Source of the DNA: Sphingobium sp. AS12
GTDB lineage: Bacteria > Pseudomonadota > Alphaproteobacteria > Sphingomonadales > Sphingomonadaceae
Assembly (NCBI RefSeq): GCF_019097845.1
Contig: NZ_JAHRGM010000021.1
Coordinates: 1 to 62,508 of the forward strand
Length of the DNA: 62,508 nt
Direction: 5' to 3'
Below are positions 1 to 8,552 of this stretch, in pieces. The notes below the pieces were generated by a model, which saw nothing but the letters and a program-made list of their open reading frames with translations, was not told the DNA's origin and made no database searches. Each line of letters opens with the position of its first letter. Within the stretch, counting starts at the first letter, position 1. The translations under genes and the position numbers were made by a program.

Positions 1-43
1 CGCCCGAAATTATCGTCACCTGACCCATCGCACCGTCTCTAGT

Positions 44-75
44 ACCGGTGCAAACACCAGTGCTTGCACCGGTGC
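44..75. promoter_or_regulatory. Operator-like repeated ACCGGTGC element
   Basis: Two 10-bp arms, ACCGGTGCAA (44-53) and TTGCACCGGT (64-73), form a perfect inverted repeat around a 10-base spacer. ACCGGTGC also recurs directly at 44 and 68, and GCACCGGTGC (66-75) is itself a palindrome. Symmetric sites with a central CCGG are typical of LacI-family operators. No intact gene starts downstream, because the following bases run into a decayed transposase, so if this was an operator its gene is gone. Bases 76-238 hold nothing I recognise. Confidence 0.25.
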
Positions 76-238
76 CATCTCCAAATATCAGCCGATCACC
101 GCAAGGCGGCCCTCACCGGAGGCGTACCGCCTTCCTTGCTCAACGCTTCAAGATGGTCGCTCAAACTGAACAGGGACTTCGGATCCACCACGGCTCTCCA
201 TAATCGCTCCCGATCAGTGAATCACCATGACCGCGTAA

Positions 239-960
239 ACGCTACAGGTTTTTGCGGGTCTCCAGCTCAAGGAACGCGGCTATCTCGCCGTGGGTGGGCA
301 GATCGTCGATGCCACACTGGTGGCTGCGCCCAAGCAGCGCAACAGCTGGCATGGCGCCTGAAAAGGATGCGATCAAGGCGGGCAAGAAGGCCTGCGAGAT
401 CTGGCCCGATGAGCCAGTCAGGGCGGCGCAGAAGGACACCGACGCACGCTGGACGCTCAAGTTCGCAAAGGCCAAACCCTTGGCGAATGGCAAGCCGGGC
501 ATCGACATCGCCATCCCGAGCTTCGGCTACAAGAGCAGCGTGTCGATCTGCCGGACCTTCGGCTTCATCCGCAAGGGCAAGGTCACCGACGCAGCGCGCT
601 TCGACGGACGAATGCTGCGTGATGTAGTCACCAGCGACAACACCGCCTCCGATGTCTGGGCCGACACGGCCTATCGGAGCCAAGCCAACGAGGCATGGCT
701 CAAGCGGCAGAGCCGGGTCAGCCGAATCCATCGCAAGAAGCCACGCGGCAAGCCGATGCCCGAACGCACCACCAGAGCCAACGCCGCCAAATCGAAAATC
801 CGCGCCCGCGTCGAACATGTGTTCGCCCGGCAGAAAGACCAGATGGGGCTGTTCATCCGCACCATCGGCATCTAGCGCGCCGAAGCCAAGATCACCCACG
901 CCCCCCTCGTCTACAACATGCACCGACTCATCTTCCATGAACGACGGGTAGCGACGGGAT
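239..960 (+). pseudogene. Decayed IS5-family transposase (C-terminal part)
   Basis: This is the C-terminal half of an IS5-family DDE transposase broken in several places. A first segment in one frame reads up to VDATLVAAPKQRNSWHGA and stops at about 360. The protein then resumes in another frame from about 361 with EKDAIKAGKKACEIWPDEP and runs to LFIRTIGI. An in-frame TAG at 873-875 interrupts it before the family's usual last stretch (RAEAKITHAPLVYNMHRL), which continues to about 960. A stop at 236-238 cuts it off from any N-terminus. Bases 961-1094 contain only a short hydrophobic minus-strand fragment that may be the remnant of a membrane protein. The element marks the left edge of the catabolic cluster and cannot encode an active transposase. 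Confidence 0.82.
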
Positions 961-1094
961 AGCTGCGCCTGAAAGACGGCAATGCCAACAAAAGCCATCA
1001 GAATGGAGACCCAAGCGGCCCCAATCATGCCAAATCCTGCGCTGAACGCTCAAGTCCGCTCAGATCAACGGGTTGATGGAGGTGCCCAGGTCTT

Positions 1095-1889
1095 CTAATT
1101 GAATACGCCAGTCGTCGAGGCTCCGTCTACCGTGATGATGCTGCCAGAAATATATGAGGCCCGGGGCGACGCCACGAAGCAAATGACATCGCCGACTTCC
1201 TCAGGATCAGCCATTCGCCCGAGCGGGAAGGTTGCGTCCATTTCCGCCTGTAGCGCTTTGGGCGTCTTGCCTTCGCCTTCGGCGCGCTTTTCGATCAGGC
1301 GTCGCCAGCGATCCGTCATAACCCCCGAAGGCGCTACCCCGGCAACAAGAATGCCATGCGGCGCGCCATGATCCGCCAGCGACTTCGTAAAGTTGATCAA
1401 TCCGGCGTTTGTGACGCCGACCGCCATGTAAGACGCTTTCGGGTTTCGCGCAGCAGCACCAACGACGTTGACGATGCGACCGCCGCCCTGATCGCGCATG
1501 AGCGGGAACACCGCCTGGGCGGTGCGGATGTAGCATTGCAGTTTCTCATTCCAACCATCCAGCCATTCCTGGCTGGAGATCGCCATAAAGTCGCCAGCGG
1601 GTAGTTTACCAGCGGCATTATTGACTAACACGTCAATGCGCCCCGCATAACGCTGCGCGGTCTCGATCAGATTTTGCACATCGTCATCGCGTGTAATATC
1701 GCAGGGGCATGCAATTACGTCATGCCCTGCCTTGCGCAACGCGGCGACCTCCACCTCCAAAGCCGGGCTTGCACGCGCAGCGGCAATCACCCGGGCACCT
1801 TCCATGGCAAAAGTCCGGAGCGCCGCTAGCCCGATGCCCTTGCTAGCACCCGTCAGCACCACAGTTTTGCCGCTTAGCTTCAAATCCAT
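1095..1889 (-). CDS. SDR-family oxidoreductase with non-canonical active site
   Basis: A 264-residue short-chain dehydrogenase/reductase. The N-terminal NAD(P)-binding motif TGASKGIG and the NNAAG motif are intact. The usual YxxxK catalytic motif reads YMAVG, so the lysine is replaced by glycine, and the serine normally some 13 residues earlier is also not evident. Some SDR subfamilies in catabolic clusters do carry such changes, so it may act on an unusual substrate or not be a classical dehydrogenase. The start at 1889 was chosen because it follows an AAGAAGGGA ribosome-binding site and gives the family length. The open frame continues upstream without a stop into the third piece of the broken hydratase gene. 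It is probably the last gene of the CoA operon that begins near 14.25 kb. Confidence 0.75.
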   Translation of the reverse strand: MDLKLSGKTVVLTGASKGIGLAALRTFAMEGARVIAAARASPALEVEVAALRKAGHDVIACPCDITRDDDVQNLIETAQRYAGRIDVLVNNAAGKLPAGDFMAISSQEWLDGWNEKLQCYIRTAQAVFPLMRDQGGGRIVNVVGAAARNPKASYMAVGVTNAGLINFTKSLADHGAPHGILVAGVAPSGVMTDRWRRLIEKRAEGEGKTPKALQAEMDATFPLGRMADPEEVGDVICFVASPRASYISGSIITVDGASTTGVFN

Positions 1890-1892
1890 CGA

Positions 1893-2763
1893 CAGGATCC
1901 CTTCTTGGTTTCGACCGGCATTGACGGCCACATCAGAAAATGGCCGAAACAATGTCAGCAGGGTAAACTCACCAGTGACTGTATCTCCTTCTTGGGCGGC
2001 GTGGGCGCGCGTGAGAGCCCGACCGTCATTATGATGCTCATGGCGGGAATACATTCGCCGCGCTGCCCCAGGAAATTGGCGAGCCAGGCGAGCGCCGCGC
2101 GCGGATCCCCGAGCGCGTTCGCGCCGATCCCATGAGCGATCGTCGCGCCTTTCGACGACATTAGCACGGCGCACAGGCGCAGGTCATCGAGCGACCGGAA
2201 TGATCGAGGCGGCCGAGCACCACCCGCGCGCTCGAGCTGTTATCCGCGATATTGTCGACCGCGGAAAAGCAATAGCTCTGATAGCGGGTATGCACGATTT
2301 CGAGGCTCGCAATTGCGGAAACCACCGCATAGCTGATGCTAACGCGCGTCTGATCGGGGCCATGGACGTCGCGCCCCACACGCAGTGTGATTTCAGGCTC
2401 GATCAGGGGATGGAACAGGTTTTCGCTATCTACCCGACCCGTTCTTTCGGACACGAGCAGATCCTTTGTCAGCACGCCGAAATTGGGGTCGTTAATGCCC
2501 ATCTGCGCGCGCATCTCGGCGCTAGTGTAGCCCAGCTTGAAACCGATCTTCTGTCGGTCGCGCCTCTGGAAGGTGCGCGCGGCAATTGCATAGATGTCGT
2601 CCTCCGACAGCCTGGGGTGAGCGGAGCTAAGCGGCGCAATGCGGCGGCGCTCCCATTCCGCCCGCCACAGTTGTGCCGAGCAAGCATCTGTCAGACCAGC
2701 AGGCGACTGGTCGCCACGATTCTCGCCGGCGTCCGCTTTCCACAGACCCTCTGAATTGTTCAT
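1893..2763 (-). pseudogene. FAH-family 2-keto-4-pentenoate hydratase, split over three frames
   Basis: Similarity to 2-keto-4-pentenoate hydratases (fumarylacetoacetate hydrolase superfamily) runs through three successive minus-strand frames. The first frame, from the ATG at 2763, holds the N-terminal part up to DNSSSARVVLGRLD. At about 2190 the sequence must shift frame to continue as DDLRLCAVLMSSKGATIAHG and on to about 2035. It then shifts again to GALTRAHAAQEGDTVTGEF. A normal member has about 260 residues in one frame. Both shifts could be real inactivating indels or base-calling errors; the surrounding genes are intact. The ATG overlaps the stop of the lyase gene by 4 bases, so the gene was once translationally coupled. 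The 3' limit is uncertain because the last frame has no stop before the SDR start. Confidence 0.75.
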
Positions 2764-3587
2764 GATGCTTCTTCCTGAATAGCCGTGCCCGCACGATTGG
2801 CGCGCCGCAGGATTTGGCGGGCGCGGACCCTGACCGGGGCATCGACCATGGTTCCATCCACGGAAGTCGCGCCATCCTCACCTGTAGCCAATATCCTTTG
2901 CGCCCAAGCCAGCTCCTCCCGTGTGGGGGCGAAGCCGTTTCGCACCGGCGCAATCTGACTGGGATGGATGCAGAGCTTGCCGCCGAACCCAAGATCCAAG
3001 GCATAACGCGCGTGATCTTCCAGCAGCGCTTCTTCGCCCAGCGACGTGCACACGCCGTCGATTGGCGAAAGCAAGGATGACAGACGCGAGGCGAGTACAA
3101 TCTCGCTGCGCGCCGCCAGCAGCGGCTCGCGCCGATGCGCGGCGCCGATATCCGCGCAATAATCGATGCTGCCGAACGCCAGGCGCCGCACGCAGGCGGA
3201 GGCGGATATCTCTCGCGCCCTCGACAAGCCAAGCGCCGTTTCGAGCAAGGCGATGACCGGCTGGCCCGCGACCACTTCGGAAGCCTGCTCGACGTCATGC
3301 GCGGACTCGGTTTTGGCGAGCATCAACCCGGACAGGGGAAGCGATGCGATCGCCGCCAGATCCTCTTCGTGCCATGGGGTATTGACTGCGTTTACACGCA
3401 CAAAAATATCCATGTCAGCGGGCAAGGCGACGACGTGGCAAAGTGCTGTACGGGCTTGCACCTTATTGGCGGGAGCAACCGCATCCTCAAGGTCGATGAT
3501 AATAGCATCCGCGCCCGAGGTGGCCGCCTTCGCATAACGCTCGGGCCGGTCGCCAGGCACGAAAAGCAGTGTGATGCTGCTCCGCAT
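2760..3587 (-). CDS. CitE/HpcH-family acyl-CoA lyase (citramalyl- or methylmalyl-CoA lyase-like)
   Basis: A 275-residue TIM-barrel lyase of the CitE/malyl-CoA lyase family. Visible family signatures are LFVPGDRPERYAKA near the N-terminus, DLEDAVAP (Mg/CoA region), the arginine in FVRVNA, LLETALGL (metal-ligand glutamate) and KLCIHPSQIAPVRNGF. Family members split malyl-, methylmalyl- or citramalyl-CoA into an acyl-CoA and an oxo acid. Because mesaconyl-C4-CoA hydratase and 2-methylfumaryl-CoA isomerase homologues lie in the same operon, (S)-citramalyl-CoA giving acetyl-CoA and pyruvate is the most coherent substrate (inference). The start at 3587 matches the family N-terminus MRSSITLLFVPGDRP; a longer frame upstream looks random. 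It sits between an acyl-CoA dehydrogenase and the broken hydratase. Confidence 0.82.
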   Translation of the reverse strand: MRSSITLLFVPGDRPERYAKAATSGADAIIIDLEDAVAPANKVQARTALCHVVALPADMDIFVRVNAVNTPWHEEDLAAIASLPLSGLMLAKTESAHDVEQASEVVAGQPVIALLETALGLSRAREISASACVRRLAFGSIDYCADIGAAHRREPLLAARSEIVLASRLSSLLSPIDGVCTSLGEEALLEDHARYALDLGFGGKLCIHPSQIAPVRNGFAPTREELAWAQRILATGEDGATSVDGTMVDAPVRVRARQILRRANRAGTAIQEEAS

Positions 3588-3699
3588 GGTCAAGATACCT
3601 TCGTGTCCACGGTGCATATGCCCCAAGTAGGCCCTCGACTGCACCACATACGCCGCACCCTTCTCTGCCTGGTCCTGTTCAAGACAGGGCAAGACCAGC

Positions 3700-4848
3700 T
3701 CAACCGCCGCGCTTCAGGGTCTCGCGCGCGATCACCAATTGCTGAATCTGAGAAGTGCCCTCGTATATACGAAAGATGCGCACGTCGCGATAGAAGCGCT
3801 CGATACCATGACCGGCGACATATCCGGCGCCGCCGAAGATCTGCACCGCGCGATCGGCAACCCTGCCGACCATTTCAGACGCAAACAATTTTGAAGCGGC
3901 CGCCTCCAGTGTGATACTCTCGCCGGCGTCGAGCTTGCGCGCGGTCTCAAGCATTAGCGCTCGCGCGGCCAGCGCCTCGGTTTTGGAATCTGCGATCATC
4001 GCCTGGACGAGCTGGAACTCGGCGATAGGCTTGCCGAACTGGCGCCGTTCGGAGGCAAAGGCGACGCAATCGGAGATCAGCCGCTCGGCCACGCCGACGC
4101 ACAAAGCCGAGAGGTGCAGCCGGCCGCGGTCGAGCACCTGCATCGCCACACGGAACCCGCTTCCCTCCTCGCCGAGGCGGTTCGCCGCGGGGACACGCAC
4201 GCCGTCGAAGTTGACCGTGCAGATATGCGCGCCCTGCTGGCCCATCTTGCGCTCGGGCGGCCCGACGCCCAACCCCGGCAATTCACTGGGTACAAGGAAA
4301 GCGGTGACGCCTGCCCCGCGCTTTTCATCCGGGTTGGTCCGCGCCATCACCGTGAACAGACCGGCCTTGTCGGCATTGGTGATATAGATCTTGGATCCGT
4401 CGAGAACATATTCGTTACCCTCGCGCCGCGCGCGTGTCCTGACCGAGCCAGAATCGCTGCCGGCCTCAGGCTCGGTCAGCGCGAAGCTGGTGATGATCTC
4501 TCCGCTCGCGATTCCCGGAAGCCAGCGGTGCTTCTGCTCATCATTGCCGAACATCACGAGGCCCTGGCTGCCGATGCCAACATTGGTGCCGAAGGCCGAG
4601 CGGAATGCCGGGCTGGTACGACCGATCTCAAGCGCGACGAGACTTTCATCTTCCATGGACAGCCCCAGCCCGCCGAATTCCTCCGGGATCGACAGGCCGA
4701 ACAAGCCGAGCTGGCGCATTTCATCAATCACCTCGTTCGGGATCTCATCCGCCTCGGCGACCTTTGCCTCGATCGGCCGCAGCCGTTCGCTAACAAAACG
4801 GCGAATGGTGCCGATCAACTGATCTCGTGTCTCCAGATCGAGTGCCAT
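3700..4848 (-). CDS. Acyl-CoA dehydrogenase
   Basis: A 382-residue flavin-dependent acyl-CoA dehydrogenase of normal length. Signatures present are ALTEPEAGSDSGS (FAD-binding loop), YITNADKAG, RRQFGKPIAEFQ, QIFGGAGYVAGHGIERFYRD, and near the C-terminus IYEGTSQIQQLVIAR, whose glutamate is the usual catalytic base of the short/medium-chain branch. It would introduce an alpha,beta double bond into an acyl-CoA and pass electrons to ETF. The start at 4848 follows AAAGGAAAT at a good distance; upstream in-frame residues do not look like family sequence. It is one of three dehydrogenases in the operon, so the pathway needs several distinct desaturations or the enzymes handle successive intermediates. 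Confidence 0.9.
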   Translation of the reverse strand: MALDLETRDQLIGTIRRFVSERLRPIEAKVAEADEIPNEVIDEMRQLGLFGLSIPEEFGGLGLSMEDESLVALEIGRTSPAFRSAFGTNVGIGSQGLVMFGNDEQKHRWLPGIASGEIITSFALTEPEAGSDSGSVRTRARREGNEYVLDGSKIYITNADKAGLFTVMARTNPDEKRGAGVTAFLVPSELPGLGVGPPERKMGQQGAHICTVNFDGVRVPAANRLGEEGSGFRVAMQVLDRGRLHLSALCVGVAERLISDCVAFASERRQFGKPIAEFQLVQAMIADSKTEALAARALMLETARKLDAGESITLEAAASKLFASEMVGRVADRAVQIFGGAGYVAGHGIERFYRDVRIFRIYEGTSQIQQLVIARETLKRGG

Positions 4849-4876
4849 GGCGGCATTTCCTTTCATCTTTTGATAT

Positions 4877-5719
4877 TCACGACCGTATCGTTGCAGAGGC
4901 AGAAATAATGGTACGGCCGTCGTGTCCGATTGCGGCAAGACTGATTTCACCGCCGTCCCGCCGCCCCACAAGATGCATTTCAGGCCCCGCGAAAGCGGGC
5001 GTGCGGGCACGAAAGGCGAAGCTGGTGAGTACGTCCGAGCCGAGTTCACGCACGCACAAATCGAGCAGCAGGCTTGCCGTCAGCGGCCCTTGTACCACTA
5101 GGCCGGGATAGCCCTCAACCGCCGTCGCATAGGGAAGGTCATAGTGGATGCGGTGGCTATTAAAGGTTAACGCCGAATAGCGGAACAACAGCACCTCGTT
5201 CGGGACCATGTGCCGGTGCCAGGTCCAGTTTGATAGATCGGGCCGTGCTCCCCCCGTATTGGCCGTCGCCTGGACGGATCCCACCGCTTCACGATAGACG
5301 ATCGTCTGTCGCTCGCGGATCGCGACGGTTCCACCCGCGCTGGTGACGTGATCGACCTCAACGAACGCAAGGCTGCCCGCGCTCCCGTCCTTTTCAGCGA
5401 CCGACATTACCGTCGAAACACGTTCGATCTGCGCGCCGATCTGAAGCGGGGTATGGAAACTGACATCACTCGCCACCCACATCCGTCGCGGGAGCGCGAT
5501 CGGCGGGAGGAACGCGCCCCGCACGGGATGCCCGTCACTGTCGATATCGGCCATGTTCGCATCCGGCAAGCACAGGCACCAATGGAAGCCGTGGGGCGCA
5601 TCCGCGCCAATGGGTTGCGGCACGTCGAGCAGCGCGGCGAAGCGGTTCACCGCCGGTTGCGAAACCATGTCGTGCGTACGCAAAGGCTTCCCGAGCCAAT
5701 CGTTCCAGCGTTGGCTCAT
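4877..5719 (-). CDS. Mesaconyl-C4-CoA hydratase-like MaoC/FAS1-type hydratase
   Basis: A 280-residue double hot-dog hydratase. The C-terminal domain carries FRYSALTFNSHRIHYD followed by YPGLVVQGPLTASLLLDL, the signature of the FAS1-like dehydratase/mesaconyl-C4-CoA hydratase group rather than ordinary enoyl-CoA hydratases. The N-terminal half has WNDWLGKPLRTHDMVS and a WVASDVSFHTPL segment typical of the same group. Enzymes of this group hydrate mesaconyl-C4-CoA to (S)-citramalyl-CoA in the 3-hydroxypropionate bi-cycle. The start at 5719 fits the family N-terminus. Its place next to a methylsuccinyl-CoA-dehydrogenase-type gene, a 2-methylfumaryl-CoA-isomerase-type gene and a CitE lyase supports that reaction here, although a related 3-hydroxyacyl-CoA dehydratase role remains possible. 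Confidence 0.75.
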   Translation of the reverse strand: MSQRWNDWLGKPLRTHDMVSQPAVNRFAALLDVPQPIGADAPHGFHWCLCLPDANMADIDSDGHPVRGAFLPPIALPRRMWVASDVSFHTPLQIGAQIERVSTVMSVAEKDGSAGSLAFVEVDHVTSAGGTVAIRERQTIVYREAVGSVQATANTGGARPDLSNWTWHRHMVPNEVLLFRYSALTFNSHRIHYDLPYATAVEGYPGLVVQGPLTASLLLDLCVRELGSDVLTSFAFRARTPAFAGPEMHLVGRRDGGEISLAAIGHDGRTIISASATIRS

Positions 5720-5735
5720 CGTGCGACCCTCGCCA

Positions 5736-6887
5736 TCAATAGGCCCTTGGCAGGCCAAGGACATGCTCGGCGAGATAGGATAGGATGAGATTCGTCGAGA
5801 TCGGCGCGACCTGATAAAGGCGGTTCTCGCGGAACTTGCGCTCGATATCATATTCGGCGGCGAAGCCGAAGCCACCATGCGTTTGGACACAGGCCTCGGC
5901 CGCGGCCCAGCTTGCCTCGGCCGCGAGCATTTTCGCCATATTGGCTTCAGCTGCGGGGTTCTCGCCCGCCTCGTAGCGGCGCAGCGCGTCGTGAACCATC
6001 AACTCCGCGGCGCGCATCTGCGCATAGGCGCGGGCGATCGGGAACTGAATGCCTTGATTCTGTCCGATCGGCCGCCCGAAAACGCACCTTTCCCTGGCAT
6101 AGGCGGCGGACTTGTCTATGAACCATTTGGCATCGCCAACGCATTCGGCAGCGATCAGTATCCGCTCGGCATTCATCCCGGACAAGATGTATCGGAAGCC
6201 CTTGCCCTCCTCGCCGATCAGATTGGCGCCAGGGATGGCCACATCGTCGAAGAAGATTTCGGTCGTCGAATGGTTCATCATGGTGTCGATAGGACGAATC
6301 GACATGCCCTTCCCGTGTGCTTCACGCATATCGACGAGGAAGGCCGAAAGGCCATCGGTGCGTTTTTCGACCTGGTCGCGGGGGGTCGTACGAGCGAGCA
6401 GCAGCATCAAGTCCGAATGCTCGGCGCGGGACGTCCATATTTTCTGCCCGTTCACAATGTAGCGATTGCCGTCGCGCTGCGCGAAAGTCGTGATAGACAA
6501 GGTGTCGGTGCCACTTGACGGTTCGGTCACGGCGAATGCCTGGAGCCGCAGCGCGCCGCTGGCAATTCCGGGCAGATACTCGGCCTTCTGCGCCTGCGAT
6601 CCATGGCGGAGCACCGTGCCCATGATGTACATTTGCGCATGGCAGGCGCCCCCATTACTACCCGAGCGGTGGATTTCCTCCAAGATCGCTGCGGCCGCCG
6701 AAAGCGGCAGCCCGGCACCGCCATATTCCTCCGGGATCAGCGCGGCGAGATAACCCGCGCTGTTCAACGCCTCGACAAACTCGCCCGGATAAGCGCGGTC
6801 CTTGTCCTTCGCGCGCCAATATTCGCCCGGGAAGTCGGCGCACAACTTGGCAACCTCTTCCCGGATCGCCTCATACGCCTCGGTCAT
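5736..6887 (-). CDS. Acyl-CoA dehydrogenase family protein with altered C-terminal motif
   Basis: A 383-residue acyl-CoA dehydrogenase homologue. It has the FAD-loop motif AVTEPSSGTDTLS, the WTSRAEHSD segment and THGGFGFAAEYDIERKFREN. The region where most family members have YEGT, with the catalytic glutamate, reads LYQVAPISTNLILSYLAEHV. The base must be elsewhere or the chemistry differs; this VAPIST-type ending does recur in a recognisable subfamily. The start at 6887 overlaps the stop of the upstream long dehydrogenase by four bases, a sign of translational coupling. The physical coupling to the methylsuccinyl-CoA-dehydrogenase-type gene suggests that the two enzymes act on neighbouring intermediates. 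Confidence 0.85.
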   Translation of the reverse strand: MTEAYEAIREEVAKLCADFPGEYWRAKDKDRAYPGEFVEALNSAGYLAALIPEEYGGAGLPLSAAAAILEEIHRSGSNGGACHAQMYIMGTVLRHGSQAQKAEYLPGIASGALRLQAFAVTEPSSGTDTLSITTFAQRDGNRYIVNGQKIWTSRAEHSDLMLLLARTTPRDQVEKRTDGLSAFLVDMREAHGKGMSIRPIDTMMNHSTTEIFFDDVAIPGANLIGEEGKGFRYILSGMNAERILIAAECVGDAKWFIDKSAAYARERCVFGRPIGQNQGIQFPIARAYAQMRAAELMVHDALRRYEAGENPAAEANMAKMLAAEASWAAAEACVQTHGGFGFAAEYDIERKFRENRLYQVAPISTNLILSYLAEHVLGLPRAY

Positions 6888-8551
6888 CGTTCTGCGGTCC
6901 CGCGCTCGAGGAGACCACGTGCGATAATGTGCGCCTGTATCTCGGCCGCGCCTTCGAACACAGAGAGGATGCGCGCGTCGCACAGGATGCGGCTGATCTC
7001 GGTTTCCAGCGCATATCCGTTGCCCCCGTGGATCTGCAGGCTCGCGTCGGCGTTGGTCCAGGCAACCCGCGCGGCAAGCAGCTTCGCCATCCCTGCCTCT
7101 ACGTCGCTGCGTCCGCCGGCGTCTTTGGTGCGCGCCGCAGCATAGGCCAGTTCGCGGGCAGCCACCGTCTCGAAAAGCATCGCAACGAGCTTGTCGGCAA
7201 CCCGCGGGAAGTCGACCAGCGGGCGTCCGAACTGGTTGCGCGCAAGGGCGTAATCGATCCCGAGCTCGTACGCACGCCAGGCAACGCCGACCGCGCGCGC
7301 AGCAGTTTGGATGCGTGCGCCTTCAAAGGTGCGCATGAGTTGGCGAAAGCCTTCGCCCTCAACGTTCCCGAGCAGGCTCTCAGCGGATGCCTCGAAGCCA
7401 TCGAAACTCAGCTCATATTCGCGCATACCACGATAGCCCAGGACCGCGATCTCGCTTCCGGCGAGACCAGGACCAGGGAACGGGTCGGTCTCGCTACCGC
7501 GCGGCTTGGCGAGCAGGAACATGCTGAGCCCACGATGGCCCTCGCCGCCGGTGCGTGCGAGCATGGTCATCAGATCGGTACGTGCGGCATGGGTGATCCA
7601 GGTCTTGGCGCCTGAGATGCGCCAGCTCCCGTCGGGCGCCGCCACCGCGCGCGTGGTCAGGCTGGCAAGGTCGGACCCGGCACCGGGCTCTGTGAACACC
7701 GCGGTTGGCAGAATCTCGCCGCTTGCCAGGCCCGACAGCCAGCGGGCCTTCTGAGCCTTGCTGCCGCCGAGCCCGATCAACTCGGCGGCGATTTCGCTAC
7801 GCGTGCCAAGCGAACCAGCCCCGATCCAGCCGCGGCTCAGTTCCTCAGTCACGACGCACATTTCCAGCTTGCCAAGCCCAAGCCCGCCATATTCGGGATC
7901 GACGCATATGCCGAACGTCCCGAGTGCGCCGAGCTCTGCGATCAGCGCGTCCGGTATCAGCGCGTTGTCGAGATGCCAGCGATGTGCAAACGGCGTGATC
8001 CGCTCGGCGGTGAACCGTCGAAACTGAGCGCGGATTTCGTCGAGCGCTGCGTCGCCGGACGCCTCGTTCACGCTGGCCCCGGCACGCACCAGCGCGATCA
8101 GGCTGGCGCGGCTTCGCGCGTCCGCGCACGCGATCAGCGCGCAGACTGCAGGATCATCCACCATCCGGCGTGCCGACGCCTCGAGCCCCATTCGCCCGGG
8201 CCGAAAATATTCGTTGGGGCCGATGGCGAGTCCCCCTGCAAGCTGGCTGAGATAGTCGGCGAAGGCGAGGCGCAGGATCAGCGCATCGATTTCGCCGAAA
8301 TCGCCACGCTCCTGCGCCGCCACCGCCCAGCCCATCAGCGCTTTGAGCGCGGCGATCGTCGTTTCAATCCAGGCATAGCCATGGGCATCATGCTGATGGT
8401 GATCGAGCAGCGCGGGATTGACTGCGGCGCCCTCACCGACATTGCCCAGGAGCCGGCTACGAACGTCGGCGGCGAAGCTGCGCGCTGCGTCAAGCGCCGC
8501 TGCCGTCTGGTCGACCAGAGCCTCGAGCGACGGATAAGCCGAACAGCCCAT
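6884..8551 (-). CDS. Long acyl-CoA dehydrogenase, (2S)-methylsuccinyl-CoA dehydrogenase type
   Basis: At 555 residues it is about 170 longer than ordinary acyl-CoA dehydrogenases. The extra N-terminal region is rich in Ala and Leu and includes DYLSQLAGGLAIGPNEYFRP, resembling the N-terminal extension of methylsuccinyl-CoA dehydrogenase (Mcd) of the ethylmalonyl-CoA pathway. The C-terminal 380 residues are a complete dehydrogenase domain with VFTEPGAGSDLASL, RNQFGRPLVDFPRV, QIHGGNGYALETEISR and SVFEGAAEIQAHIIARGLL, which retains the glutamate. Predicted reaction: (2S)-methylsuccinyl-CoA to mesaconyl-C1-CoA with electrons to ETF. The specificity is inferred from length, extension and neighbours; another branched dicarboxylyl-CoA is possible. 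The stop overlaps the next gene's start. Confidence 0.78.
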   Translation of the reverse strand: MGCSAYPSLEALVDQTAAALDAARSFAADVRSRLLGNVGEGAAVNPALLDHHQHDAHGYAWIETTIAALKALMGWAVAAQERGDFGEIDALILRLAFADYLSQLAGGLAIGPNEYFRPGRMGLEASARRMVDDPAVCALIACADARSRASLIALVRAGASVNEASGDAALDEIRAQFRRFTAERITPFAHRWHLDNALIPDALIAELGALGTFGICVDPEYGGLGLGKLEMCVVTEELSRGWIGAGSLGTRSEIAAELIGLGGSKAQKARWLSGLASGEILPTAVFTEPGAGSDLASLTTRAVAAPDGSWRISGAKTWITHAARTDLMTMLARTGGEGHRGLSMFLLAKPRGSETDPFPGPGLAGSEIAVLGYRGMREYELSFDGFEASAESLLGNVEGEGFRQLMRTFEGARIQTAARAVGVAWRAYELGIDYALARNQFGRPLVDFPRVADKLVAMLFETVAARELAYAAARTKDAGGRSDVEAGMAKLLAARVAWTNADASLQIHGGNGYALETEISRILCDARILSVFEGAAEIQAHIIARGLLERGTAER

Positions 8552-8552
8552 C

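Noticed and set aside
2200..2754. Long plus-strand open frame of 184 codons opposite the broken hydratase
   Set aside because: It is antisense to clear FAH-family motifs, has no ribosome-binding site and no recognisable protein features; high GC makes such frames common.
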